This document shows, piece by piece, positions 24,747 to 37,791 of a stretch of 64,000 nt of DNA. The stretch comes from Odiellus spinosus. Its lineage: Eukaryota; Arthropoda; Arachnida; Opiliones; Phalangiidae. The position numbers and the translations under genes were made by a program. Numbering within the stretch: the first letter of the stretch is position 1; each line of letters begins with the position of its first letter. Below the pieces are notes generated by a model, which did no database searches, was not told where the DNA came from, and worked only from the letters and a program-made list of their open reading frames with translations. Location: contig CAWUCO010000268.1 of NCBI GenBank assembly GCA_963920705.1, positions 5,890,001 to 5,954,000 on the forward strand, given 5' to 3'.

Positions 24747-25541
24747 GCCATATTTTTCTTGTTTTTCAACGGATTTTTAAAAACTCTTATTATTTAGACT
24801 GTCCATTTATTGCTCTTTCGAATGACTTTGGTTTTGTCTAAATTGCAAAATTGTGACAAATATAAAATTGGTTAAAATTAAGCAAAAACGCTTAAAAATC
24901 CAAGATTATTGGATTCAAATGGACACAAAACTTTTGATTTTTAAGCGATTTAGACAAAATTAAGACCACTCGAAAGAGCAAATATTGGTCTATCTGAAAA
25001 TCAAGAGTTTTGGAAAATCCGTTGAAAAACATGGAAAATATGGACAATTCAAAAAACATCTAATATCAAAAAGCGAATTTTTAAAATCTTTAATTTGACT
25101 ATTTTGATATTGTATGATTTCTTGAATTGGCCATATTTTTCTTGTTTTTCAACGGATTTTTGAAAACTCTTATTATTTAGACTGTCCATTAATTGCTCTT
25201 TCGAATGACTTTGGTTTTGTCTAAATTGCAAAATTGTGACAATTATAAAATTGGTTAAAATTAAGCAAAAACACTTAAAAATCCAAGATTATTGGATTCA
25301 AATGGTCACAAAACTTTTGATTTTTAAGCGATTTAGAAAAATTAGACCACTCGAAAGAGCAAATATTGGTCTATCTAAAAAACATGAGTTTTGGAAAATC
25401 CCTTGAAAAACATGGAAAATTTGGACAATTCAAAAAACATCTAATATCAAAAAGCGAATTTTTAAAATCTGAAATTTGACTATTTTGATATTGTATGATT
25501 TCTTGAATTGGCCATATTTTTCTTGTTTTTCAACGGATTTT
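24747..25541 (-). repeat. Reverse block 9 (two units), second junction lineage
   Basis: The entry word is again TTGAATTG (24739-24746) but the junction carries AAAATTCGC and CAACGGATTTTTAAAAAC, not AAAATTGGC and CGTA. Interior markers (ATCTTTAATTTG, ATGGTCACAAAAC, TGGAAAATTTGGAC) match blocks 1-8, so the interior is shared while the junction is a different or unmutated version. Confidence 0.9.
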
Positions 25542-26660
25542 CGAAAACTCTTGATTTTCAGATAGACCAATATTTGCTCTTTCGAGTGGTCTTAATTTTG
25601 TCTAAATCGCTTAAAAATCAAAAGTTTTGTGTCCATTTGAATCCAATAATCTTGGATTTTTATGTGTTTTTGCTTAATTTTAACCAATTTTATAATTGTC
25701 ACAATTTTGCAATTTAGACAAAACCAAAGTCATTCGAAAGAGCAATTTAAGGGACAGTCTAAATAATAAGAGTTTTCAAAAATCCGTTGAAAAACAAGAA
25801 AAATATGGCCAATTCAAGAAACCATACAATATCAAAATAGTCAAATTTCAGATTTTAAAAATTCGCTGTTTGATATTAGATGTTTTTTGAATTGGCTATA
25901 TTTTCCATGTTTTTCAACGGATTTTCCAAAACTCTTGATTTTCAGATAGACCAATATTTGCTATTTCGAGTGGTCTTAAATTTGTCTAAATCGCTTAAAA
26001 ATCAAAAGTTTTGTGTCCATTTGAATCCAATAATCTTGGATTTTTAAGTGTTTTTGCTTAATTTTAACCAATTTTATATTTGTCACAATTTTGCAATTTA
26101 GACAAAACCAAAGTCATTCGAAAGAGCAATTAATGGACAGTCTAAATAATAAGAGTTTTCAAAAATCCGTTGAAAAACAAGAAAAATATGGCCAATTCAA
26201 GAAACCATAGAATATCAAAATAGTCAAATTTCAGATTTTAAAAATTCGCTTTTTGATATTAGATGTTTTTTGAATTGTCCATATTTTCCATGTTTTTCAA
26301 CGGATTTTCCAAAACTCTTGATTTTCAGATAGACCAATATTTGCTCTTTCGAGTGGTCTTAATTTTGTCTAAATCGCTTAAAAATCAAAAGTTTTGTGTC
26401 CATTTGAATCCAATAATCTTGGATTTTTAAGTGTTTTTGCTTAATTTTAACCAATTTTATATTTGTCACAATTTTGCAATTTAGACAAAACCAAAGTCAT
26501 TCGAAAGAGCAATTAATGGACAGTCTAAATAATAAGAGTTTTCAAAAATCCGTTGAAAAACAAGAAAAATATGGCCAATTCAAGAAACCATATAATATCA
26601 AAATAGTCAAATTTCAGATTTTAAAAATTCGCTTTTTGATATTAGATGTTTTTTGAATTG
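25542..26660 (+). repeat. Forward segment 10 (about three units)
   Basis: The first unit has private changes ATTCGCTGTTTGATATT (about 25862) and GGTCTTAAATTTGTC (about 25974). It is otherwise the TTTAAGGGAC, CCATAGAAT, CCATATAAT succession seen after blocks 2, 5 and 8. Confidence 0.87.
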
Positions 26661-27074
26661 GCCATATTTTTCTTGTTTTTCAACGGATTTTTAAAAACTC
26701 TTATTATTTAGACTGTCCATTTATTGCTCTTTCGAATGACTTTGGTTTTGTCTAAATTGCAAAATTGTGACAAATATAAAATTGGTTAAAATTAAGCAAA
26801 AACGCTTAAAAATCCAAGATTATTGGATTCAAATGGACACAAAACTTTTGATTTTTAAGCGATTTAGACAAAATTAAGACCACTCGAAAGAGCAAATATT
26901 GGTCTATCTGAAAATCAAGAGTTTTGGAAAATCCGTTGAAAAACATGGAAAATATGGACAATTCAAAAAACATCTAATATCAAAAAGCGAATTTTTAAAA
27001 TCTTTAATTTGACTATTTTGATATTGTATGATTTCTTGAATTGGCCATATTTTTCTTGTTTTTCAACGGATTTT
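26661..27074 (-). repeat. Reverse block 10 (one unit, 414 bp)
   Basis: The shortest block form runs from the L position facing TTGAATTG once round the monomer to word 2. It has ATCTTTAATTTG like the first unit of the longer blocks, lacks the ATGGTCACAAAAC unit, and exits with the normal R allele TTTTCCAAAACTC. Confidence 0.9.
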
Positions 27075-27809
27075 CCAAAACTCTTGATTTTCAGATAGAC
27101 CAATATTTGCTCTTTCGAGTGGTCTTAATTTTGTCTAAATCGCTTAAAAATCAAAAGTTTTGTGTCCATTTGAATCCAATAATCTTTGATTTTTAAGTGT
27201 TTTTGCTTAATTTTAACCAATTTTATATTTGTCACAATTTTGCAATTTAGACAAAACCAAAGTCATTCGAAAGAGCAATTAATGGACAGACTAAATAATA
27301 AGAGTTTTCAAAAATCCGTTGAAAAACAAGAAAAATATGGCCAATTCAAGAAACCATAGAATATCAAAATAGTCAAATTTCAGATTTTAAAAATTCGCTT
27401 TTTGATATTAGATGTTTTTTGAATTGTCCATATTTTCCATGTTTTTCAACGGATTTTCCAAAACTCTTGATTTTCAGATAGACCAATATTTGCTCTTTCG
27501 AGTGGTCTTAATTTTGTCTAAATCGCTTTAAAATCAAATGTTTTGTGTCCATTTGAATCCAATAATCTTGGATTTTTAAGTGTTTTTGCTTAATTTTAAC
27601 CAATTTTATATTTGTCACAATTTTGCAATTTAGACAAAACCAAAGTCATTCGAAAGAGCAATTAATGGACAGTCTAAATAATAAGAGTTTTCAAAAATCC
27701 GTTGAAAAACAAGAAAAATATGGCCAATTCAAGAAACCATATAATATCAAAATAGTCAAATTTCAGATTTTAAAAATTGGCTTTTTGATATTAGATGTTT
27801 TTTGAATTG
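27075..27809 (+). repeat. Forward segment 11 (about two units)
   Basis: It contains the CAGACTAAAT unit, here with CTTTTTGATATT instead of CTTTTAGATATT. A CGCTTTAAAATCAAATG variant is near 27524. It ends in a switching unit with AAAATTGGC but CAACGGATTTTTAAAAAC, intermediate between the two junction lineages. Confidence 0.87.
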
Positions 27810-28986
27810 GCCATATTTTTCTTGTTTTTCAACGGATTTTTAAAAACTCTTATTATTTAGACTGTCCATTTATTGCTCTTTCGAATGACTTTGGTTTTGT
27901 CTAAATTGCAAAATTGTGACAAATATAAAATTGGTTAAAATTAAGCAAAAACGCTTAAAAATCCAAGATTATTGGATTCAAATGGACACAAAACTTTTGA
28001 TTTTTAAGCGATTTAGACAAAATTAAGACCACTCGAAAGAGCAAATATTGGTCTATCTGAAAATCAAGAGTTTTGGAAAATCCGTTGAAAAACATGGAAA
28101 ATATGGACAATTCAAAAAACATCTAATATCAAAAAGCGAATTTTTAAAATCTTTAATTTGACTATTTTGATATTAGATGTTTTTTGAATTGGCCATATTT
28201 TTCTTGTTTTTCAACGGATTTTTAAAAACTCTTATTATTTAGACTGTCCATTTATTGCTCTTTCGAATGACTTTGGTTTTGTCTAAATTGCAAAATTGTG
28301 ACAAATATAAAATTGGTTAAAATTAAGCAAAAACGCTTAAAAATCCAAGATTATTGGATTCAAATGGACACAAAACTTTTGATTTTTAAGCGATTTAGAC
28401 AAAATTAAGACCACTCGAAAGAGCAAATATTGGTCTATCTAAAAAACAAGAGTTTTGGAAAATCCGTTGAAAAACATGGAAAATATGGACAATTCAAAAA
28501 ACATCTAATATCAAAAAGCGAATTTTTAAAATCTTTAATTTGACTATTTTGATATTGTATGATTTCTTGAATTGGCCATATTTTTCTTGTTTTTCAACGG
28601 ATTTTTGAAAACTCTTATTATTTAGACTGTCCATTAATTGCTCTTTCGAATGACTTTGGTTTTGTCTAAATTGCAAAATTGTGACAATTATAAAATTGGT
28701 TAAAATTAAGCAAAAACACTTAAAAATCCAAGATTATTGGATTCAAATGGTCACAAAACTTTTGATTTTTAAGCGATTTAGAAAAATTAGACCACTCGAA
28801 AGAGCAAATATTGGTCTATCTAAAAAACATGAGTTTTGGAAAATCCCTTGAAAAACATGGAAAATTTGGACAATTCAAAAAACATCTAATATCAAAAAGC
28901 GAATTTTTAAAATCTGAAATTTGACTATTTTGATATTGTATGATTTCTTGAATTGGCCATATTTTTCTTGTTTTTCAACGGATTTT
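27810..28986 (-). repeat. Reverse block 11 (three units) with a nested junction
   Basis: The block is one monomer longer than the standard form. Near 28172-28191 the reverse sequence carries ATTAGATGTTTTTTGAATTG, which is forward R sequence of the kind found at block entries, then returns to inverted L (ATTTTTAAAAACTC, CCATTTATTGCTC). The entry junction has thus been duplicated inside the block, adding a unit. The last unit is the ATGGTCACAAAAC/TGGAAAATTTGGAC type and the exit is TTTTCGAAAACTC. Confidence 0.87.
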
Positions 28987-29002
28987 CGAAAACTCTTGAT
29001 TT

Positions 29003-32000
29003 TCAGATAGACCAATATTTGCTCTTTCGAGTGGTCTTAATTTTGTCTAAATCGCTTAAAAATCAAAAGTTTTGTGTCCATTTGAATCCAATAATCTTGG
29101 ATTTTTAAGTGTTTTTGCTTAATTTTAACCAATTTTATATTTGTCACAATTTTGCAATTTAGACAAAACCAAAGTCATTCGAAATAGCAATTAATGGACA
29201 GTCTAAATAATAAGAGTTTTCAAAAATCCGTTGAAAAACAAGAAAAATATGGCCAATTCAAGAAACCATAGAATATCAAAATAGTCAAATTTCAGATTTT
29301 AAAAATTCGCTTTTTGATATTAGATGTTTTTTGAATTGTCCATATTTTCCATGTTTTTCAACGGATTTTCCAAAACTCTTGATTTTCAGATAGACCAATA
29401 ATTGCTCTTTCGAGTGGTCTTAATTTTGTCTAAATCGCTTAAAAATCAAAAGTTTTGTGTCCATTTGAATCCAATAATCTTGGATTTTTAAGTGTTTTTG
29501 CTTAATTTTAACCAATTTTATATTTGTCACAATTTTGCAATTTAGACAAAACCAAAGTCATTCGAGAGAGCAATTAATGGACAGTCTAAATAATAAGAGT
29601 TTTCAAAAATCCGTTGAAAAACAAGAAAAATATGGCCAATTCAAGAAATCATACAATATCAAAATAGTCAAATTTCAGATTTTAAAAATTCGCTTTTTGA
29701 TATTAGATGCTTTTTGAATTGTCCATATTTTCCATGTTTTTCAACGGATTTTCCAAAACTCTTGTTTTTTAGATAGACCAATATTTGCTCTTTCGAATGG
29801 TCTTAATTTTGTCTAAATCGCTTAAAAATCAAAAGTTTTGTGTCCATTTGAATCCAATAATCTTGGATTTTTAAGTGTTTTTGCTTTATTTTAACCAATT
29901 TTATATTTGTCACAATTTTGCAATTTAGACAAAACCAAAGTCACTCGAAAGAGCAATTAATGGACAGTCTAAATAATAAGAGTTTTCAAAAATCCGTTGA
30001 AAAACAAGAAAAATATGGCCAATTCAAGAAACCATAGAATATCAAAATAGTCAAATTTCAGATTTTAAAAATTCGCTTTTTGATATTAGATGTTTTTTGA
30101 ATTGTCCATATTTTCCATGTTTTTCAACGGATTTTCCAAAACTCTTGATTTTCAGATAGACCAATATTTGCTCTTTCGAGTGGTCTTAGTTTTGTCTAAA
30201 TCGCTTAAAAATCAAAAGTTTTGTGTCCATTTGAATCCAATAATCTTGGATTTTTAAGTGTTTTTGCTTAATTTTAACCAATTTTATATTTGTCACAATT
30301 TTGCAATTTAGACAAAACCAAAGTCATTCGAAAGAGCAATTAATGGACAGTCTAAATAATAAGAGTTTTCAAAAATCCGTTGAAAAACAAGAAAAATATG
30401 GCCAATTCAAGAAACCATAGAATATCAAAATAGTCAAATTTCAGATTTTAAAAATTCGCTTTTTGATATTAGATGTTTTTTGAATTGTCCATATTTTCCA
30501 TGTTTTTCAACGGATTTTCCAAAACTCTTGTTTTTCAGATAGACCAATATTTGCTCTTTCGAGTGGTCTTAATATTGTCTAAATCGCTTAAAAATCAAAA
30601 GTTTTGTGTCCATTTTAATCCAATAATCTTGGATTTTTAAGCGTTTTTGCTTAATTTTAACCAATTTTATATTGGTCACAATTTTGCAATTTAGACAAAA
30701 CCAAAGTCATTCGAAAGAGCAATTAATGGACAGTCTAAATAACAAGAGTTTTCAAAAATCCGTTGAAAAACAAGAAAAATATGGCTAATTCAAGAAATCA
30801 TACAATATCAAAATAGTCAAATTTCAGATTTTAAAAATTCGCTTTTTGATATTAGATGCTTTTTGAATTGTCCATATTTTCCATGTTTTTCAACGGATTT
30901 TCCAAAACTGTTGTTTTTTAGATAGACCAATATTTGCTCTTTCGAGTGGTCTTAATTTTGTCTAAATCGCTTAAAAATCAAAAGTTTTGTGTCCATTTGA
31001 ATCCAATAATCTTGGATTTTTAAGTGTTTTTGCTTTATTTTAACCAATTTTATATTTGTCACAATTTTGCAATTTAGACAAAACCAAAGTCATTCGAAAG
31101 AGCAATTAATGGACAGTCTAAATAACAAGAGTTTTCAAAAATCCGTTGAAAAACAAGAAAAATATGGCCAATTCAAGAAATCATACAATATCAAAATAGT
31201 CAAATTTCAGATTTTAAAAATTCGCTTTTTGATATTAGATGTTTTTTGAATTGTCCATATTTTCCATGTTTTTCAACGGATTTTCCAAAACTCTTGTTTT
31301 TTAGATAGACCAATATTTGCTCTTTCGAGTAGTCTTAATTTTGTCTAAATCGCTTAAAAATCAAAAGTTTTGTGTCCATTTGAATCCAATAATCTTGATT
31401 TTTAAGTGTTTTTGCTTTATTTTAACCAATTTTATATTTGTCACAATTTTGCAATTTAGACAAAACCAAAGTCATTCGAAAGAGCAATTAATGGACAGTC
31501 TAAATAACAAGAGTTTTCAAAAATCCGTTGAAAAACAAGAAAAATATGGCCAATTCAAGAAATCATACAATATCAAAATAGTCAAATTTCAGATTTTAAA
31601 AATTCGCTTTTTGATATTAGATGTTTTTTGAATTGTCCATATTTTCCATGTTTTTCAACGGATTTTCCAAAACTCTTGTTTTTTAGATAGACCAATATTT
31701 GCTCTTTCGAGTGGTCTTAATTTTGTTTAAATCGCTTAAAAATCAAAAGTTTTGTGTCCATTTGAATCCAATAATCTTGGATTTTTAAGTTTTTTTGCTT
31801 TATTTTAACCAATTTTATATTTGTCACAATTTTGCAATTTAGACAAAACCAAAGTCATTCGAAAGAGCAATTAATGGACAGTCTAAATAACAAGAGTTTT
31901 CAAAAATCCGTTGAAAAACAAGAAAAATATGGCCAATTCAAGAAATCATACAATATCAAAATAGTCAAATTTCAGATTTTAAAAATTCGCTTTTTGATAT

Positions 32001-35000
32001 TAGATGCTTTTTGAATTGTCCATATTTTCCATGTTTTTCAACGGATTTTCCAAAACTCTTGTTTTATAGATAGACCAATATTTGCTCTTTCGAGTGGTCT
32101 TAATTTTGTCTAAATCGCTTAAAAATCAAAAGTTTTGTGTCCATTTGAATCCAATAATCTTGGATTTTTAAGTGTTTTTGCTTTATTTTAACCAATTTTA
32201 TATTTGTCACAATTTTGCAATTTAGACAAAACCAAAGTCACTCGAAAGAGCAATTAATGGACAGTCTAAATAATAAGAGTTTTCAAAAATCCGTTGAAAA
32301 ACAAGAAAAATATGGCCAATTCAAGAAACCATAGAATATCAAAATAGTCAAATTTCAGATTTTAAAAATTCGCTTTTTGATATTAGATGTTTTTTGAATT
32401 GTCCATATTTTCCATGTTTTTCAACGGATTTTCCAAAACTCTTGATTTTCAGATAGACCAATAATTGCTCTTTCGAGTGGTCTTAATTTTGTCTAAATCG
32501 CTTAAAAATCAAAAGTTTTGTGTCCATTTGAATCCAATAATCTTGGATTTTTAAGTGTTTTTGCTTAATTTTAACCAATTTTATATTTGTCACAATTTTG
32601 CAATTTAGACAAAACCAAAGTCATTCGAGAGAGCAATTAATGGACAGTCTAAATAATAAGAGTTTTCAAAAATCCGTTGAAAAACAAGAAAAATATGGCC
32701 AATTCAAGAAATCATACAATATCAAAATAGTCAAATTTCAGATTTTAAAAATTCGCTTTTTGATATTAGATGCTTTTTGAATTGTCCATATTTTCCATGT
32801 TTTTCAACGGATTTTCCAAAACTCTTGTTTTTTAGATAGACCAATATTTGCTCTTTCGAATGGTCTTAATTTTGTCTAAATCGCTTAAAAATCAAAAGTT
32901 TTGTGTCCATTTGAATCCAATAATCTTGGATTTTTAAGTGTTTTTGCTTTATTTTAACCAATTTTATATTTGTCACAATTTTGCAATTTAGACAAAACCA
33001 AAGTCACTCGAAAGAGCAATTAATGGACAGTCTAAATAATAAGAGTTTTCAAAAATCCGTTGAAAAACAAGAAAAATATGGCCAATTCAAGAAACCATAG
33101 AATATCAAAATAGTCAAATTTCAGATTTTAAAAATTCGCTTTTTGATATTAGATGTTTTTTGAATTGTCCATATTTTCCATGTTTTTCAACGGATTTTCC
33201 AAAACTCTTGATTTTCAGATAGACCAATATTTGCTCTTTCGAGTGGTCTTAGTTTTGTCTAAATCGCTTAAAAATCAAAAGTTTTGTGTCCATTTGAATC
33301 CAATAATCTTGGATTTTTAAGTGTTTTTGCTTAATTTTAACCAATTTTATATTTGTCACAATTTTGCAATTTAGACAAAACCAAAGTCATTCGAAAGAGC
33401 AATTAATGGACAGTCTAAATAATAAGAGTTTTCAAAAATCCGTTGAAAAACAAGAAAAATATGGCCAATTCAAGAAACCATAGAATATCAAAATAGTCAA
33501 ATTTCAGATTTTAAAAATTCGCTTTTTGATATTAGATGTTTTTTGAATTGTCCATATTTTCCATGTTTTTCAACGGATTTTCCAAAACTCTTGATTTTCA
33601 GATAGACCAATAATTGCTCTTTCGAGTGGTCTTAATTTTGTCTAAATCGCTTAAAAATCAAAAGTTTTGTGTCCATTTGAATCCAATAATCTTGGATTTT
33701 TAAGTGTTTTTGCTTAATTTTAACCAATTTTATATTTGTCACAATTTTGCAATTTAGACAAAACCAAAGTCATTCGAGAGAGCAATTAATGGACAGTCTA
33801 AATAATAAGAGTTTTCAAAAATCCGTTGAAAAACAAGAAAAATATGGCCAATTCAAGAAATCATACAATATCAAAATAGTCAAATTTCAGATTTTAAAAA
33901 TTCGCTTTTTGATATTAGATGCTTTTTGAATTGTCCATATTTTCCATGTTTTTCAACGGATTTTCCAAAACTCTTGTTTTTTAGATAGACCAATATTTGC
34001 TCTTTCGAATGGTCTTAATTTTGTCTAAATCGCTTAAAAATCAAAAGTTTTGTGTCCATTTGAATCCAATAATCTTGGATTTTTAAGTGTTTTTGCTTTA
34101 TTTTAACCAATTTTATATTTGTCACAATTTTGCAATTTAGACAAAACCAAAGTCACTCGAAAGAGCAATTAATGGACAGTCTAAATAATAAGAGTTTTCA
34201 AAAATCCGTTGAAAAACAAGAAAAATATGGCCAATTCAAGAAACCATAGAATATCAAAATAGTCAAATTTCAGATTTTAAAAATTCGCTTTTTGATATTA
34301 GATGTTTTTTGAATTGTCCATATTTTCCATGTTTTTCAACGGATTTTCCAAAACTCTTGATTTTCAGATAGACCAATATTTGCTCTTTCGAGTGGTCTTA
34401 GTTTTGTCTAAATCGCTTAAAAATCAAAAGTTTTGTGTCCATTTGAATCCAATAATCTTGGATTTTTAAGTGTTTTTGCTTAATTTTAACCAATTTTATA
34501 TTTGTCACAATTTTGCAATTTAGACAAAACCAAAGTCATTCGAAAGAGCAATTAATGGACAGTCTAAATAATAAGAGTTTTCAAAAATCCGTTGAAAAAC
34601 AAGAAAAATATGGCCAATTCAAGAAACCATAGAATATCAAAATAGTCAAATTTCAGATTTTAAAAATTCGCTTTTTGATATTAGATGTTTTTTGAATTGT
34701 CCATATTTTCCATGTTTTTCAACGGATTTTCCAAAACTCTTGTTTTTCAGATAGACCAATATTTGCTCTTTCGAGTGGTCTTAATATTGTCTAAATCGCT
34801 TAAAAATCAAAAGTTTTGTGTCCATTTTAATCCAATAATCTTGGATTTTTAAGCGTTTTTGCTTAATTTTAACCAATTTTATATTGGTCACAATTTTGCA
34901 ATTTAGACAAAACCAAAGTCATTCGAAAGAGCAATTAATGGACAGTCTAAATAACAAGAGTTTTCAAAAATCCGTTGAAAAACAAGAAAAATATGGCCAA

Positions 35001-36400
35001 TTCAAGAAATCATACAATATCAAAATAGTCAAATTTCAGATTTTAAAAATTCGCTTTTTGATATTAGATGCTTTTTGAATTGTCCATATTTTCCATGTTT
35101 TTCAACGGATTTTCCAAAACTGTTGTTTTTTAGATAGACCAATATTTGCTCTTTCGAGTGGTCTTAATTTTGTCTAAATCGCTTAAAAATCAAAAGTTTT
35201 GTGTCCATTTGAATCCAATAATCTTGGATTTTTAAGTGTTTTTGCTTTATTTTAACCAATTTTATATTTGTCACAATTTTGCAATTTAGACAAAACCAAA
35301 GTCATTCGAAAGAGCAATTAATGGACAGTCTAAATAACAAGAGTTTTCAAAAATCCGTTGAAAAACAAGAAAAATATGGCCAATTCAAGAAATCATACAA
35401 TATCAAAATAGTCAAATTTCAGATTTTAAAAATTCGCTTTTTGATATTAGATGTTTTTTGAATTGTCCATATTTTCCATGTTTTTCAACGGATTTTCCAA
35501 AACTCTTGTTTTTTAGATAGACCAATATTTGCTCTTTCGAGTAGTCTTAATTTTGTCTAAATCGCTTAAAAATCAAAAGTTTTGTGTCCATTTGAATCCA
35601 ATAATCTTGATTTTTAAGTGTTTTTGCTTTATTTTAACCAATTTTATATTTGTCACAATTTTGCAATTTAGACAAAACCAAAGTCATTCGAAAGAGCAAT
35701 TAATGGACAGTCTAAATAACAAGAGTTTTCAAAAATCCGTTGAAAAACAAGAAAAATATGGCCAATTCAAGAAATCATACAATATCAAAATAGTCAAATT
35801 TCAGATTTTAAAAATTCGCTTTTTGATATTAGATGTTTTTTGAATTGTCCATATTTTCCATGTTTTTCAACGGATTTTCCAAAACTCTTGTTTTTTAGAT
35901 AGACCAATATTTGCTCTTTCGAGAGGTCTTAATTTTGTTTAAATCGCTTAAAAATCAAAAGTTTTGTGTCCATTTGAATCCAATAATCTTGGATTTTTAA
36001 GTTTTTTTGCTTTATTTTAACCAATTTTATATTTGTCACAATTTTGCAATTTAGACAAAACCAAAGTCATTCGAAAGAGCAATTAATGGACAGTCTAAAT
36101 AACAAGAGTTTTCAAAAATCCGTTGAAAAACAAGAAAAATATGGCCAATTCAAGAAATCATACAATATCAAAATAGTCAAATTTCAGATTTTAAAAATTC
36201 GCTTTTTGATATTAGATGCTTTTTGAATTGTCCATATTTTCCATGTTTTTCAACGGATTTTCCAAAACTCTTGTTTTATAGATAGACCAATATTTGCTCT
36301 TTCGAGTGGTCTTAATTTTGTCTAAATCGCTTAAAAATCAAAAGTTTTGTGTCCATTTGAATCCAATAATCTTGGATTTTTAAGTGTTTTTGCTTTATTT
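29003..36400 (+). repeat. 4212-bp higher-order repeat (11 units), about 1.8 copies
   Basis: Markers recur at +4212: CATTCGAGAGAGC (29563/33775), TATTGGTCAC (30671/34883), the lost-base AATCTTGATTTTTAAG (31391/35603), TTTTTAAGTTTTTTTGC (about 31787/35999) and CTTGTTTTATAG (about 32060/36272). The copies differ at AAATATGGCTAATTC (30778) against AAATATGGCCAATTC, and at GAGTGGTC (about 31709) against GAGAGGTC (about 35921). The match fails after about 36.4 kb. Confidence 0.84.
32598..34895 (+). repeat. 1149-bp trimer within the 4212-bp repeat
   Basis: Units at 32598, 32981 and 33364 correspond to those at 33747, 34130 and 34513, and to 29535, 29918 and 30301. The order is the GAGAGAGC unit, the GTCACTCG unit, then a CCATAGAAT unit. 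The nesting shows that the trimer and the 11-unit repeat formed in separate events. Confidence 0.78.
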
Positions 36401-36826
36401 TAACCAATTTTATATTTGTCACAATTTTGCAATTTAGACAAAACCAAAGTCATTCGAAAGAGCAATTAATGGACAGTCTAAATAACAAGAGTTTTCAAAA
36501 ATCCGTTGAAAAACAAGAAAAATATGGCCAATTCAAGAAATCATACAATATCAAAATAGTCAAATTTCAGATTTTAAAAATTCGCTTTTTGATATTAGAT
36601 GTTTTTTGAATTGTCCATATTTTCCATGTTTTTCAACGGATTTTCCAAAACTCTTGTTTTATAGATAGACCAATATTTGCTCTTTCGAGTAGTCTTAATT
36701 TTGTCTAAATCGCTTAAAAATCAAAAGTTTTGTGTCCATTTGAATCCAATAATCTTGGATTTTTAAGTGTTTTTGCTTTATTTTAACCAATTTTATATTT
36801 GTCACAATTTTGCAATTTAGACAAAA

Positions 36827-37081
36827 CCAAAGTCATTCGAAAGAGCAATTAATGGACAGTCTAAATAATAAGAGTTTTCAAAAATCCGTTGAAAAACAAG
36901 AAAAATATGGCCAATTCAAGAAACCATATAATATCAAAATAGTCAAATTTCAGATTTTAAAAATTCGCTTTTTGATATTAGATGTTTTTTGAATTGGCCA
37001 TATTTTTCTTGTTTTTCAACGGATTTTTAAAAACTCTTATTATTTAGACTGTCCATTTATTGCTCTTTCGAATGACTTTGG
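36827..37081. repeat. Near-perfect palindrome at the entry of reverse block 12
   Basis: The 91 bases 36827-36917 and 36991-37081 are reverse complements with two mismatches seen (CAATTAATGG against CAATAAATGG, TTTTCAAAAA against TTTTTAAAAA), around a 73-bp centre. The match continues outward through TTTAGACAAAAC, TTGCAA and the unpaired segment, so the inverted repeat is much longer than the part measured here. Equivalent structures occur at every block entry, because a forward L faces an inverted L there. Confidence 0.85.
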
Positions 37082-37791
37082 TTTTGTCTAAATTGCAAAA
37101 TTGTGACAAATATAAAATTGGTTAAAATTAAGCAAAAACGCTTAAAAATCCAAGATTATTGGATTCAAATGGACACAAAACTTTTGATTTTTAAGCGATT
37201 TAGACAAAATTAAGACCACTCGAAAGAGCAAATATTGGTCTATCTGAAAATCAAGAGTTTTGGAAAATCCGTTGAAAAACATGGAAAATATGGACAATTC
37301 AAAAAACATCTAATATCAAAAAGCGAATTTTTAAAATCTGAAATTTGACTATTTTGATATTGTATGATTTCTTGAATTGGCCATATTTTTCTTGTTTTTC
37401 AACGGATTTTTGAAAACTCTTATTATTTAGACTGTCCATTAATTGCTCTTTCGAATGACTTTGGTTTTGTCTAAATTGCAAAATTGTGACAATTATAAAA
37501 TTGGTTAAAATTAAGCAAAAACACTTAAAAATCCAAGATTATTGGATTCAAATGGTCACAAAACTTTTGATTTTTAAGCGATTTAGAAAAATTAGACCAC
37601 TCGAAAGAGCAAATATTGGTCTATCTAAAAAACATGAGTTTTGGAAAATCCCTTGAAAAACATGGAAAATTTGGACAATTCAAAAAACATCTAATATCAA
37701 AAAGCGAATTTTTAAAATCTGAAATTTGACTATTTTGATATTGTATGATTTCTTGAATTGGCCATATTTTTCTTGTTTTTCAACGGATTTT
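36997..37791 (-). repeat. Reverse block 12 (two units)
   Basis: Entry at TTGAATTG (36989-36996), junction alleles AAAATTCGC and CAACGGATTTTTAAAAAC. Unlike blocks 1-11 its first unit has ATCTGAAATTTG. The second unit is the ATGGTCACAAAAC/TGGAAAATTTGGAC form and the exit is TTTTCGAAAACTC. Confidence 0.9.

Larger units (their letters stand above)
28987..36996 (+). repeat. Forward segment 12 (about 21 units)
   Basis: The longest forward run in the middle of the window. Local alleles include CATTCGAGAGAGC (29563, 32626, 33775), GTCACTCGAAAG (29941, 32238, 33004, 34153), TCTTAGTTTTGTC, TATTGGTCAC, AAACTGTTGTTTTT and CTTGTTTTATAG. A one-base loss in AATCTTGATTTTTAAG (31391 and 35603) joins reading frames into 104 codons. 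Confidence 0.9.
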
